A stretch of 64,000 nt of DNA from Sulfuritalea sp. (GTDB lineage Bacteria; Pseudomonadota; Gammaproteobacteria; Burkholderiales; Rhodocyclaceae). The notes beneath the pieces were generated by a model that ran no database searches, was not told the origin of the DNA, and saw only the letters and a list, made by a program, of their open reading frames with translations. A program made the position numbers and the translations under genes. Shown here one piece after another: positions 46,929 to 55,108 of the stretch. Every line of letters starts with the position of its first letter. Positions within the stretch are counted from its first letter, which is position 1. The stretch spans positions 1 to 64,000 of the forward strand of contig JAMPYF010000023.1 in NCBI GenBank assembly GCA_023700805.1, given 5' to 3'.

Positions 46929-47005
46929 TTTGGAAACTAGTCTGGAAAGCCCGGCCGGCGGATAATGCCGCCTGATCGAGCACGCAGTAGTCACCGGAGC
47001 CTGCC

Positions 47006-47419
47006 ATGTCGAGTTTTCACTATGCCTTTGCAATATCGGAGATTTCGCGCACGAGGGATTTCTATGTCGGGCAGCTCGGCTGCACCGAGGGGCGCAGCAC
47101 CGAGCACTGGATCGATTTCGAGCTGTTCGGCCACCAGCTCTCGGCCCACCTGGGCCGGCCCGGCGGCGCCTCCTGCGAGGGCCTGGTCGACGGCCATGCG
47201 GTGCCGATTCCGCACTTCGGCGTGATCCTCGGCATCGAGGAGTTCTGGTCCTTCGCCGCACGCCTGCGCGCGGCCGGCATCGGCTTTCTGATGGAGCCGG
47301 GATTGCGCTTCGTCGGCAAGCCCGGCGAACAGGCCACGATGTTCTTCCTCGATCCCGACGGCAACGCGCTGGAGTTCAAGGCCTTCGTGCGCGAGGGCGA
47401 AGTGTTCGCGCGGCAGTGA
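47006..47419 (+). CDS. VOC-family (glyoxalase-like) protein
   Basis: A 137-residue vicinal-oxygen-chelate domain with two beta-alpha-beta-beta-beta units. FHYAFAISEISRTRDFYVGQ gives the first metal-ligand histidine region and FFLDPDGNALEFKAF the last glutamate. It may be a dioxygenase or lyase; the substrate is unknown. Its last codon and stop (CAGTGA) belong to a copy of the dispersed repeat. Confidence 0.85.
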   Translation: MSSFHYAFAISEISRTRDFYVGQLGCTEGRSTEHWIDFELFGHQLSAHLGRPGGASCEGLVDGHAVPIPHFGVILGIEEFWSFAARLRAAGIGFLMEPGLRFVGKPGEQATMFFLDPDGNALEFKAFVREGEVFARQ

Positions 47420-47445
47420 AGAGTTGGCGCTGGCGACACGGCGCG
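47412..47445 (-). repeat. Dispersed convergent-junction repeat
   Basis: A 34-base copy beginning GGCAGTGAAGAGTTGGCG and ending GACACGGCGCG. It is identical at all but one base to the copy at 53164-53197 and includes the stop codon of the VOC gene. Confidence 0.75.
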
Positions 47446-47458
47446 AGTTGGCCGGCGC

Positions 47459-48910
47459 TCAGCGGATGCTGATCGTGATCGCCTTCCAGGCCGGGCTCTG
47501 CCAGCGATAGAAGCTGCTCAGGTTGTTCGCTTTGTCGGCCTGCTTTTCCACTTCCAGCGTGCTCATGCGCCGCAGCTCGAAGCTCTGCTTGTGGCGGCCT
47601 TCCGTCCTGGCTTCGCGCGCGGCGAGCAACTGTTTGCCGCCCGGCACCCAGCCGGCGAATTCGATGTAGCCGAGGCCGGGATGGTCCGCCGCCGGCGGCA
47701 GGACGTCGAGGCTCCAGCCTTGCGGGCCCTGACGGAACACCCACAGCTCGCGCCAGGTGTCGAGCGGCTGCACCGCGAGAGCCAGCGCCGTGCCCTGCGG
47801 GTTGGGCGCGGCCGAGGCGGTCCACACGATGCCGTAGGTGCAGTGCGTCAGCAGCGGGTTCTTCAGATCGTGTTTGGCATCGACCAGATGCACGCAGGTT
47901 TCGCCGGGCTGGCCGGGGCTGACGGCTACCGAAACCTTGGCCGACACTTTGGCTTGCGGTTTCGCCGCCGGTGCAGCGGCTTCGGTGGCCCAGCGCGAGG
48001 CGCCGACGCGCATTGCGGCCTCAGAGTAGGCGTAGGCGTCGCTTTCCATGAGTTCGCTCTTGTCGATGCCGGCGAGCTCATTCAGCGCACGCTGTCCCGC
48101 CTGCTGCACGGCGGGTGCGCCGAGTTCCGGCCGCCGCGCGCGCTGATAGGCGAGGCTGGCCCAGACGCCGGCCTTGCGCAGGCGCAGGCGGTTCTTCAGC
48201 ACCGCGGGCAGTTTGTCGGTTTCGACGCGGTCGAGTATTTCGGCGCGCCAGTTGTCGCGCTCGAAACGCGCCATCGGCGTCAGCTCCGGCGCGACGCAAT
48301 CGTGGCGGGTCAGGGCCAATGCGGCCGCGGCCTTTTGCGCAGCGCTGGCCGGCAGCGCCAGCACCCGGCGATGCGCCTCGCCGTCGTAGCACAGGCGTAT
48401 CTGGCCGTCGCGCTCGAAGCTCAGCATGTTCACGCCGTAAGCGGCGGCGACGTCGAGCTGGGCGGCGACGGCCGGGCCCGCCTTGCCCTGCTGGGCGCCG
48501 GAGGCGCGCCGCGCCAGGCGCTCGGCCATCGCGCCCAGCGCGTCGAAGGCCTCACCGTCGATGGCCGCGGCCGGCGCTGCCTTCAGATAGGCCGCGGCGT
48601 AGGCGATGCCGAGCGCCTCCGAGCCCGGCGTGTCGCGCAGGAAGCGCAGTACCGCGAGCAGTTCCGGCGCGGCGGCGGGCTGCAGCGACTGGATGCGCAC
48701 GCTGGGCGCCCTGATGTAGCCGGCGCGTTCGCGGCGATGGTCATAGACCTGCAGGAAATCGCCTTTCTCGCCGCGGATTTCGAGGCTGTCGCCGGCCCAC
48801 AGCACGGCCTGCTGGGGCGCCGAATCGCGCGGTGCGGCGCGCAGCGCCACCTGGTCCTGGGTGACGATGGCCAGCGCGGACAGCGCGGCAATTGCGGTCG
48901 CGGTCAGCAT
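47459..48910 (-). CDS. Exported SH3-like domain protein of unknown function
   Basis: A 483-residue protein with an amino-terminal signal peptide-like helix (LTATAIAALSALAIVTQ). Residues 25-75 look like a bacterial SH3 domain (VALRAAPRDSAP, LEIRGEKGDFLQVYD, RRERAGYIRAP). The middle is helical with two Cys-containing stretches; residues about 310-480 look beta-rich, with repeated Trp/Gly segments. I do not recognise a family. ATG 48910 is chosen over GTG 48916 because GGAGG is then nine bases away. It follows the SPFH gene and probably shares its transcript. Confidence 0.72.
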   Translation of the reverse strand: MLTATAIAALSALAIVTQDQVALRAAPRDSAPQQAVLWAGDSLEIRGEKGDFLQVYDHRRERAGYIRAPSVRIQSLQPAAAPELLAVLRFLRDTPGSEALGIAYAAAYLKAAPAAAIDGEAFDALGAMAERLARRASGAQQGKAGPAVAAQLDVAAAYGVNMLSFERDGQIRLCYDGEAHRRVLALPASAAQKAAAALALTRHDCVAPELTPMARFERDNWRAEILDRVETDKLPAVLKNRLRLRKAGVWASLAYQRARRPELGAPAVQQAGQRALNELAGIDKSELMESDAYAYSEAAMRVGASRWATEAAAPAAKPQAKVSAKVSVAVSPGQPGETCVHLVDAKHDLKNPLLTHCTYGIVWTASAAPNPQGTALALAVQPLDTWRELWVFRQGPQGWSLDVLPPAADHPGLGYIEFAGWVPGGKQLLAAREARTEGRHKQSFELRRMSTLEVEKQADKANNLSSFYRWQSPAWKAITISIR

Positions 48911-48912
48911 GA

Positions 48913-50112
48913 TCACTCGCCTCCTTGCTTGCCGGCGCCGAGCAGGTTGGCGCCGATGAAGCCGCCGCCGGTCGAGGGCGGCGCGATGATCACCGAGATC
49001 TTGTCCGAAAGCTTGTCGGCCATGGTCTTCTGGATCAGCAGCGGATGCTTGGTGATCAGCTCGCCGTCGCGCGCCAGTTGTTCGCTGGCGACCTTGCCCA
49101 GTCGTTCCTGGCGATAGCTCTCGGCGTCGGCCAGCTTGCGCCGCGACTCGGCCTCGCCGGTGGCCTCGATCAGGCGCGACTGCGAGCTGGCCTCGGCGGC
49201 CTTGACGCGGGTGATCTTGGCGGCTTCGGCTTCGAGTTCGCGCTGTTCGATCTGCTTCTGCTTGAAGGGCAGCACGTGCTTCATGGCTTCGGCCTGCGCC
49301 TTGGCGGCGATGATCTGCTCCTGGCCGGCGGCTTCGGCGGCCTTCTCGCGGCGCACCTTGTCGGCCTGGCCTTCGAGCTCGGTCTGCTTGACCTGCTTGT
49401 CCTTGAGTTCCAGCGTGTAGCGCATTTTCTCCGAGGCCAGCTCCTCGGCCAGCAGCCGCTCCATGCCGGCCTTGTAGTCGGCGGGCAGGTCGATCTTGCC
49501 GATCATCACGCCCTGCAGCTTGATGCCGTCTTTCGCCAGCAGCGGCTTGAGTTCGCCTTCGATGGCCTGCTGTATCGCCACGCGCTTGGTCGAGAAAATC
49601 TCGCGCACCGTGTAGCCGGCAAGCGTCTTGTAGAGCACGCTCTGCGCCGCCGGCTCGACCACTTCGCGGCCGATGTCGGCGGGCAGCGCGCGGGCCATGG
49701 CGGCGATGCGGCTGCGGTCGAGCACGTAGCGCACCGAGACGTCGACCCCGATCGAGAGGCCCTCGATGGTCTGGAAGGGCGCCGCGCCGCTGGCGCTCTG
49801 GCCGTCGGCCGGGCGGTAGATCTGGTCGCGCAGGGAAATGCGGCGCAGCTCGTGCAGGCCGGGGATGATCAGCACGGCGCCGTCTTCCACTTCATCGACG
49901 ACGCCGCTGAAGCGGTTGACGCGCAGGCCGAGTTCGCCGCGCCCGACGCTCTGCAGCGGCGGGTTGCTGACGACGGCATAGCTGCCGATGCCGGCGATGG
50001 CCAGCGCGATGATGCCGCGCTGCGAGTCGCGCATGCGGCGGCCGAGGCGATGCGCGATGGTTTCGACCGAGTCGCGCAGAGTGTTGGCGATGTTGCGGAT
50101 TTGTTCCGACAT
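48913..50112 (-). CDS. SPFH/prohibitin-family membrane protein
   Basis: A 399-residue protein with one membrane helix (about 33-52), then an SPFH domain (about 60-250; GRGELGLRVNRFSGVVDEVE, VSVRYVLDRSRIA) and a long Ala/Glu/Lys-rich coiled coil (about 250-360) ending in a Gly-rich tail. Family members form large rings that organise membrane patches and regulate proteases. It is divergent from a two-component system and precedes the SH3-like gene. Confidence 0.87.
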   Translation of the reverse strand: MSEQIRNIANTLRDSVETIAHRLGRRMRDSQRGIIALAIAGIGSYAVVSNPPLQSVGRGELGLRVNRFSGVVDEVEDGAVLIIPGLHELRRISLRDQIYRPADGQSASGAAPFQTIEGLSIGVDVSVRYVLDRSRIAAMARALPADIGREVVEPAAQSVLYKTLAGYTVREIFSTKRVAIQQAIEGELKPLLAKDGIKLQGVMIGKIDLPADYKAGMERLLAEELASEKMRYTLELKDKQVKQTELEGQADKVRREKAAEAAGQEQIIAAKAQAEAMKHVLPFKQKQIEQRELEAEAAKITRVKAAEASSQSRLIEATGEAESRRKLADAESYRQERLGKVASEQLARDGELITKHPLLIQKTMADKLSDKISVIIAPPSTGGGFIGANLLGAGKQGGE

Positions 50113-50352
50113 GATGGCTTTCTCCAGGTGTTGATCTTCCGGGGATGGCGGCGGAGGCGGGAAGATCGATCGCCTTCCGTCATGGCTGCCATCGTCGCGG
50201 GAAGGCCGTGGAGCAAGCCATGCCGCCGCGGGGCGACTTCGGTAAGCCGCCGGACTGTCCATTCCGCGACGTGAACAAACACTCACGCGCGGGCGCTGCC
50301 AAGGCCGGCGAAAACGGCGATACTTGGTGCAGACAATCGCGCGGAGCATGAA

Positions 50353-51087
50353 ATGGGCATCAAGGTCGCCGTCATCGAGGACGACATCCCCACCAGCAAG
50401 CAGCTCAGGGCCTGGATACTTGCCGCGCGGCCGGGCATCGCGGTGGACGCCTGGTTCAACCGCGACGACGCCGAGGTGGCGATCGCCCGCGAGAACTACG
50501 ACGTGGTGGTGCTCGACATCGAGCTCGGGCGCGAGCGCCATGCCGGCGTCGCCATCATCAACGCCATCAACAAGGCCGCGCGCGGCACGCCGGTGCTGGT
50601 GGTGTCGGCCATGCCGGCCGCCATCTACCGCAGCATCATGAAGGCGCTCGACGCCTGGGACTATCTGCAGAAGACCACTTTCGAGGAGGCCGACTTCATC
50701 GACACCTTCCTCGAAATCCTGCGCGCCTCGCGCGATCGCGAGGGCGCCAAACCCGCCCAGCCTGCCGGCGACGAACTCTCGCTCGACCCGCTGCGGCAGA
50801 ACACGCCGCTGTGGCGCGGCAAGCGCGTGAACCTGCCGCTGACCGCACAGCGCATCCTCGCCGCGCTCTACCAGCGGCGCGGCCAGGTGGTGTCCTACGA
50901 CGAGCTGTTCCAGGTGGTGAAGAGCGGACGCAACCGCGACAACATCCGCAAGCACATCAGCACCATCCGCGAGGCCTTCCGCGAACTCGACGAGGATTTC
51001 GACCGCATCGAGAACGTGCCGATGCGCGGCTTCCGCTGGTCCGATCCGGCGGCCGACCCTGCGTCCGATCCGGCGGCCGTCAAATGA
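50353..51087 (+). CDS. Response regulator with winged-helix output
   Basis: A 244-residue regulator. The receiver domain has the acidic pair Glu9-Asp10-Asp11, phospho-acceptor Asp55 in VVVLDIELG and the conserved lysine in YLQKTTF. A DNA-binding region follows (about 150-235) with LTAQRILAALYQRRGQVVSYDEL and HISTIREAF, OmpR/winged-helix-like. Its stop overlaps the start of the sensor kinase (ATGA). The 240 bases upstream are shared with the divergent SPFH gene, a likely target. Confidence 0.88.
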   Translation: MGIKVAVIEDDIPTSKQLRAWILAARPGIAVDAWFNRDDAEVAIARENYDVVVLDIELGRERHAGVAIINAINKAARGTPVLVVSAMPAAIYRSIMKALDAWDYLQKTTFEEADFIDTFLEILRASRDREGAKPAQPAGDELSLDPLRQNTPLWRGKRVNLPLTAQRILAALYQRRGQVVSYDELFQVVKSGRNRDNIRKHISTIREAFRELDEDFDRIENVPMRGFRWSDPAADPASDPAAVK

Positions 51088-53159
51088 CGCAGGCGGCGCT
51101 GGACTGGCTGGCCTCGTTCCGCCTGCGCATCCTGTTCCGCAGCTCCTTCCTGTTGCTGGCGCTGGCCGTGCTGGCGATGGCGGTGGCCGTGCTGCAGGAG
51201 GAAAAGCAGCGCAGCTACGACAGCTACCAGACCCATCTGGCGAAGACCAAGGAACAGATCGTCGCCCGCCTGCGCCATCCGGCCGGGCAGCTGGCCCTGC
51301 TCAACCCGCCGCGCGGCAACGGTGCTGCGGTTGCGGGTCGTCCCGTGGTGCTGCCGTATTCGGCGATCGACTTCGACGACCAGAGCAAGGTGCGCAATGC
51401 CGTCGAGATGGCCGGCTGCCTGGTCCAGTACAGGCGTCATGGCAGCCTCTGCGTCGCCATCGGCAACAATCCCTGGGCCGGCGGCTACATCTATGCCGCC
51501 GGCACCTTCGCCAGCGGCGCCCTGGTGCCCCACCTGATCGGCGACGAATTGCTGGCCGGCGCGCATCGCCTGCGCGTCACGGTCAGCCTGCGCGGCCAGA
51601 CCCATCGCTGGCTGGCGCCCTTCGAGCCGCTGCCCGGCAACGGTGCGCGCGCCGAGGGCGTGCGCGGCCGCTTCACCGGCTACGTCGAGCGCGAAGGCAC
51701 CAACTACAAGGGCGCGCGGCCGGTCAGGGAGTTCCGCGGCTGGGTCTGGCAGGGCGGCCGGTGCCTCGATGGCGCAGAGGACGAAGCCGAGAGCGACTGC
51801 GCGCGCAAATCCTTCTTCTCGCTGCGCCTGCCGGTCGATGCGCTGCGCGAGGCGCTGTTCCGTGAGAAGAAGCCGCAGTGGCCGCCGCCCGACCTCGACC
51901 AGTTCCGCGTGCGCATCGAGGTGCTGGCGCCGGGCCCGGCCACGACCGGCGCGGCGATTTTCGACAGCGACGAGCCGGGCGCCGTGCCGCCGTTCTCGCT
52001 CAAGGACCTCACCGGCCTGCTGCTGCCCGGCGAGACGCTGGCGATCCGCAAGGCCGGCGCCGCCGCCGACATCGTCCAGTTGAGCGGTAAGGAGGACGGC
52101 GCCGAGCCATCCTCGCCGCTGATCACGCGGCTGATCAGCAGGCTGCCGGTGGCCAGCTACGATGCGCCGGTCGAGTTCGCCGACGAAATAGCGACGCCGC
52201 TGGGCAGCTACCGGGTGCTGCTCAAGGGCGACGCGCGCAGCGTGAACCGCGGGCTGGCGGCGGTCGCCACGCGCGTCTCGTGGTTCGTCGGCGCCATGCT
52301 GCTGGCCATCGCGCTGGCCTGGCTGGTGATGGAAATCGGCATCGTGCGCCGCATTGCGCTGCTGACCCGGCGCACCCGCGGCCTGTCGCAGACCGTGCAT
52401 GCCGACGGCGGGCTGGAGCGCTTCGACCTGGCCGACCTGCGCGGCGGCGACGAACTGGGCATCCTCGCCACCGGCCTCGACGACCTGCTGCGGCGCGTGA
52501 AGGAAGACGCCGAGCGCGAGCGCATCCGCGCCGGCCAGGAAAAGGACATGTGGCACGCCGTCGGCCACGAGATCATGTCGCCGCTGCAGTCGCTGCTGGC
52601 GCTCCACGGCGGCAGCGACGACCCCAGCCATCGCTACATCCAGCGCATGCAGCAGGCGGTGCGCATCCTCTACGGCAGCGCCAGCCCGAGCGAGGCCTTC
52701 GCGTCGTCGAGCCTCAGCGTGCAGGCGCTCGACCTCGCCGGCTTCCTGCAGAACGTGGCCGACAACGCCGGCATCGCCGACCTGGTGTGCACCGGCGTCG
52801 AGGCGCCGCTGCCGGTGCGCGCCGACGAATACCCGCTGGAAGACGTGTTCGCCCACATCCTGAAGAACGCCGACCGCTACCGCAAGCCCGGTACGCCGAT
52901 CACCCTGCGCCTCGACAGTTCTGAGAACACCGCGACGGTGAGCATCCACAACCACGGTCCGCGGATTGCCGAAGACTTCATCGAGCGCATTTTCGAGTAT
53001 GGCGTCTCGGACCAGGCCGAAGCCGGCGCCCACGGCAACCGCGGCCAGGGCCTGTTCGTCGCGCGCACCTACATGGCGAAGATGGGCGGCACCGTCAGCG
53101 CGCGCAACGAGGACGATGGTGTGAGTTTCGTACTGACGCTGCAGCGGGCACGCGGCTGA
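51084..53159 (+). CDS. Sensor histidine kinase
   Basis: A 691-residue membrane kinase. Helices at about 15-40 and 400-425 flank a large periplasmic domain of about 360 residues that I do not recognise. After a HAMP-like linker, the H-box is WHAVGHEIMSPLQSLLALHG and the ATPase domain has the N-box as KNADRYRK and the G-box GNRGQGLFVARTYM. It is the partner of the response regulator with which it overlaps. The large unassigned periplasmic sensor suggests an envelope signal. Confidence 0.9.
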   Translation: MTQAALDWLASFRLRILFRSSFLLLALAVLAMAVAVLQEEKQRSYDSYQTHLAKTKEQIVARLRHPAGQLALLNPPRGNGAAVAGRPVVLPYSAIDFDDQSKVRNAVEMAGCLVQYRRHGSLCVAIGNNPWAGGYIYAAGTFASGALVPHLIGDELLAGAHRLRVTVSLRGQTHRWLAPFEPLPGNGARAEGVRGRFTGYVEREGTNYKGARPVREFRGWVWQGGRCLDGAEDEAESDCARKSFFSLRLPVDALREALFREKKPQWPPPDLDQFRVRIEVLAPGPATTGAAIFDSDEPGAVPPFSLKDLTGLLLPGETLAIRKAGAAADIVQLSGKEDGAEPSSPLITRLISRLPVASYDAPVEFADEIATPLGSYRVLLKGDARSVNRGLAAVATRVSWFVGAMLLAIALAWLVMEIGIVRRIALLTRRTRGLSQTVHADGGLERFDLADLRGGDELGILATGLDDLLRRVKEDAERERIRAGQEKDMWHAVGHEIMSPLQSLLALHGGSDDPSHRYIQRMQQAVRILYGSASPSEAFASSSLSVQALDLAGFLQNVADNAGIADLVCTGVEAPLPVRADEYPLEDVFAHILKNADRYRKPGTPITLRLDSSENTATVSIHNHGPRIAEDFIERIFEYGVSDQAEAGAHGNRGQGLFVARTYMAKMGGTVSARNEDDGVSFVLTLQRARG

Positions 53160-53163
53160 AGCG

Positions 53164-53197
53164 GGCAGTGAAGAGTTGGCGTTGGCGACACGGCGCG
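53164..53197 (-). repeat. Dispersed convergent-junction repeat
   Basis: Starts GGCAGTGAAGAGTTGGCG; 33 of 34 bases match the copy at 47412-47445. It lies between the convergent kinase (ends 53159) and HTH regulator (ends 53203). Confidence 0.75.
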
Positions 53198-53202
53198 CCA
53201 GA

Positions 53203-53916
53203 TCAGGCGCTGCGCTTGCCGCTGCGGCCATGAAATGCCATGGCCATTTCAAAGGCGGCGCGGGTGAAGGCCAGCACTGCCGCGAATTCCTGGTCGCTCA
53301 GCTTGCGCGCCTCGTCGTCGGCGCGGTAGATATTGGCGAACTCGCGTTCGCGCGCCGACTGGATCAGCAGCCTGCCGACGCCGAGGTTTTCCAGGCTGCG
53401 CCACAGGTCGGGGTTCGAGCTGCGGGTGAACTTCATGACGAAGCCGACCGGGTCGTTGCGGCCGAGCACCGCCGCCAGGCGCAGGACGATTTCGAAGGGC
53501 ACGGCGATGCGGCCGTTTTCCCAGGCTTCGATCAGCGAGGGGTCCTTGAGGTTGATCGCTGCGCCGACTTCGGCAACGGTGAGGCCGGTGGCCTTGCGCA
53601 GGCGGCGCAGGGTCGCGCCGGTCCGCGTCCATACCCCGGGTTCGGACAAGCCCGGCAGCAGGGCCTTGAGCAGGTCGCCGGCGGCTTCCAGGGTCTTGCC
53701 CTTGCCCAGCGCCCGGGCCACTTCGCTCGCGGTGTGCAGGCTGGCTGCGGCGCCCGCCGTGGCGGCGCCGATGTCGAGCACGCGGCCGGCCATCGCGCGC
53801 ATCTGCTCGACCAGGCCGGATTCCGTTTCTGAGGCCGCCGGCGGTTTCGCCGCACGACGGGCCGGCGCGCGTTTCCTGGCCGGGGTTTTGCGCGGGGGAG
53901 TGGCGGCGCCGGTCAT
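53203..53916 (-). CDS. HTH (XRE-like) DNA-binding protein
   Basis: A 237-residue protein. The first 30 residues are Ala/Lys/Arg/Pro-rich and disordered. Residues about 105-160 are a helix-turn-helix of XRE type (LRRLRKATGLTVAEVGAAIN, then LIEAWENGRIAVP). The carboxy part (about 170-237) is helical with an Asp/Glu-rich patch. It resembles uncharacterised betaproteobacterial regulators; no target is visible. Confidence 0.8.
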   Translation of the reverse strand: MTGAATPPRKTPARKRAPARRAAKPPAASETESGLVEQMRAMAGRVLDIGAATAGAAASLHTASEVARALGKGKTLEAAGDLLKALLPGLSEPGVWTRTGATLRRLRKATGLTVAEVGAAINLKDPSLIEAWENGRIAVPFEIVLRLAAVLGRNDPVGFVMKFTRSSNPDLWRSLENLGVGRLLIQSAREREFANIYRADDEARKLSDQEFAAVLAFTRAAFEMAMAFHGRSGKRSA

Positions 53917-53945
53917 CGCATCTGCCTCGCCGGGGCACGCGCGGA

Positions 53946-54368
53946 TTACTTGCCCTGGATACGCTGGCGCGACTCGTGCCGCTCCTGCGCCTCTATCGAA
54001 TAAACCGTGGTCGGGCGCGCCAGCAGTCGGCGCAAGCCGATCGGATCCCCGGTCTCCTCGCAGAATCCATAGGTGCCGTCTTCGATGCGTTTCAGCGCCG
54101 CATCGACCCGCGGCAACATCTTGCGTTCGCGATCGCGAATGCGCAGTTCGATGGCGTTTCCCTCTTCGATCGTGGCGCGGTCGTTGGGGTCCGCCTCGGC
54201 CTCGCCGTCGCGCAGATGATCGATGGTCATCGAGGCGTTGTCGATCAGGTCCTGGCGCTGTCGGCGCAGCAGGTCGCGAAAGAAGGCCAGCTGCTCGGCG
54301 TTCATGTAGGAACTGCTGGGCATCGCGAGCAGGGCTTTTTCGCTGAGAGGTTTGGTCAAGGTAGCCAT
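53946..54368 (-). CDS. dksA: DksA-type RNA polymerase-binding protein without zinc ligands
   Basis: A 140-residue DksA. The coiled-coil tip keeps the functional DxxDxA as Asp60, Asp63, Ala65, so binding in the RNA polymerase secondary channel with ppGpp should be intact. The zinc-finger region keeps only Cys103 (GFCEETGDPIG); the other three ligand positions are Thr106, Ser124 and Ala127. This resembles zinc-independent DksA paralogues that replace DksA under zinc limitation, although several betaproteobacteria have similar proteins as their main DksA. Confidence 0.92.
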   Translation of the reverse strand: MATLTKPLSEKALLAMPSSSYMNAEQLAFFRDLLRRQRQDLIDNASMTIDHLRDGEAEADPNDRATIEEGNAIELRIRDRERKMLPRVDAALKRIEDGTYGFCEETGDPIGLRRLLARPTTVYSIEAQERHESRQRIQGK

Positions 54369-54659
54369 GGCTTGTGGTCCTGGGTTTCTGTTCGGAAGGC
54401 GGCGGCAAGCTGCGGCTGCCGCCCGCCTTCAATATACCGCTGGTGGTCAGGTCGGGGGCAATTCATTTTCGCCTGCGGCAAGTCGATACTAACCACTTTA
54501 TCGAAAGACCGGGCGGCCGTCGGAGGAATCTCGCAGGGCGCCCGCCCCGGCCTTGATTCTGCGCTTGTCGGCGGCGCTGCGGAAGCCTGCGATCGGGATT
54601 GTGCAAACCGCGGATTGACCTATGCTGTGATTGCAAGCGGTCGGCACAGGGAGGTCGAC

Positions 54660-55025
54660 ATGACATACCAGATCACATGGGAAGAGCGGGGCGTCTACAA
54701 GCGGTTCTGGGGTTTCGTTTCGTTCCAGGAATACTCGAGAACCCAGGAACTCGTGCTGGGCGATGCCCGCGCCGACGATATCCGCTACATCATCAATGAC
54801 CTCCTTGACGTGGAAGGCTATACCGTTACGACGGACCAGGCGGAATACCTTGCCGCCTTCAATCGCGGCTCCAGCTTCTCCAATCCGAGAATTCGTATCG
54901 CATACGTGACCCACGATCCGAAGCTGGTCTGGCTGATGAAGGCCGCCGCGGTATTCTCGGCCTACAGCCTGAAGGACTTTCCGACGCTCGAAGCGGCGCG
55001 GGAGTGGGTGGCGAAGGAGGCCTGA
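54660..55025 (+). CDS. Conserved hypothetical protein
   Basis: A 121-residue protein with GGGAGG upstream of the ATG. Alternating strands and helices (ITWEERGVYKRFWGFVSFQE, YIINDLLDVEGYTV, IRIAYVTHDPKLVWLMKAAA, FPTLEAAREWV) suggest a SpoIIAA/STAS-like fold; no catalytic motif is seen. Function unknown. The 291 bases before it (54369-54659), shared with dksA on the other strand, hold no other feature I can support. Confidence 0.75.
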   Translation: MTYQITWEERGVYKRFWGFVSFQEYSRTQELVLGDARADDIRYIINDLLDVEGYTVTTDQAEYLAAFNRGSSFSNPRIRIAYVTHDPKLVWLMKAAAVFSAYSLKDFPTLEAAREWVAKEA

Positions 55026-55040
55026 GCTTCGGCGGCGGAT

Positions 55041-55066
55041 CGCCGTGTCGCCAGCGCCAACTCTTG
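55041..55066 (+). repeat. Dispersed convergent-junction repeat
   Basis: CGCCGTGTCGCCAGCGCCAA then CTCTTG, followed by GGCGCG that could pair with GCGCC of the repeat. It lies between the hypothetical gene (ends 55025) and cobB (ends 55109 on the other strand). Confidence 0.75.
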
Positions 55067-55108
55067 GGCGCGCGTCGAGTGTCTTGTCTCTGGCAGCAGC
55101 GAATCAGC

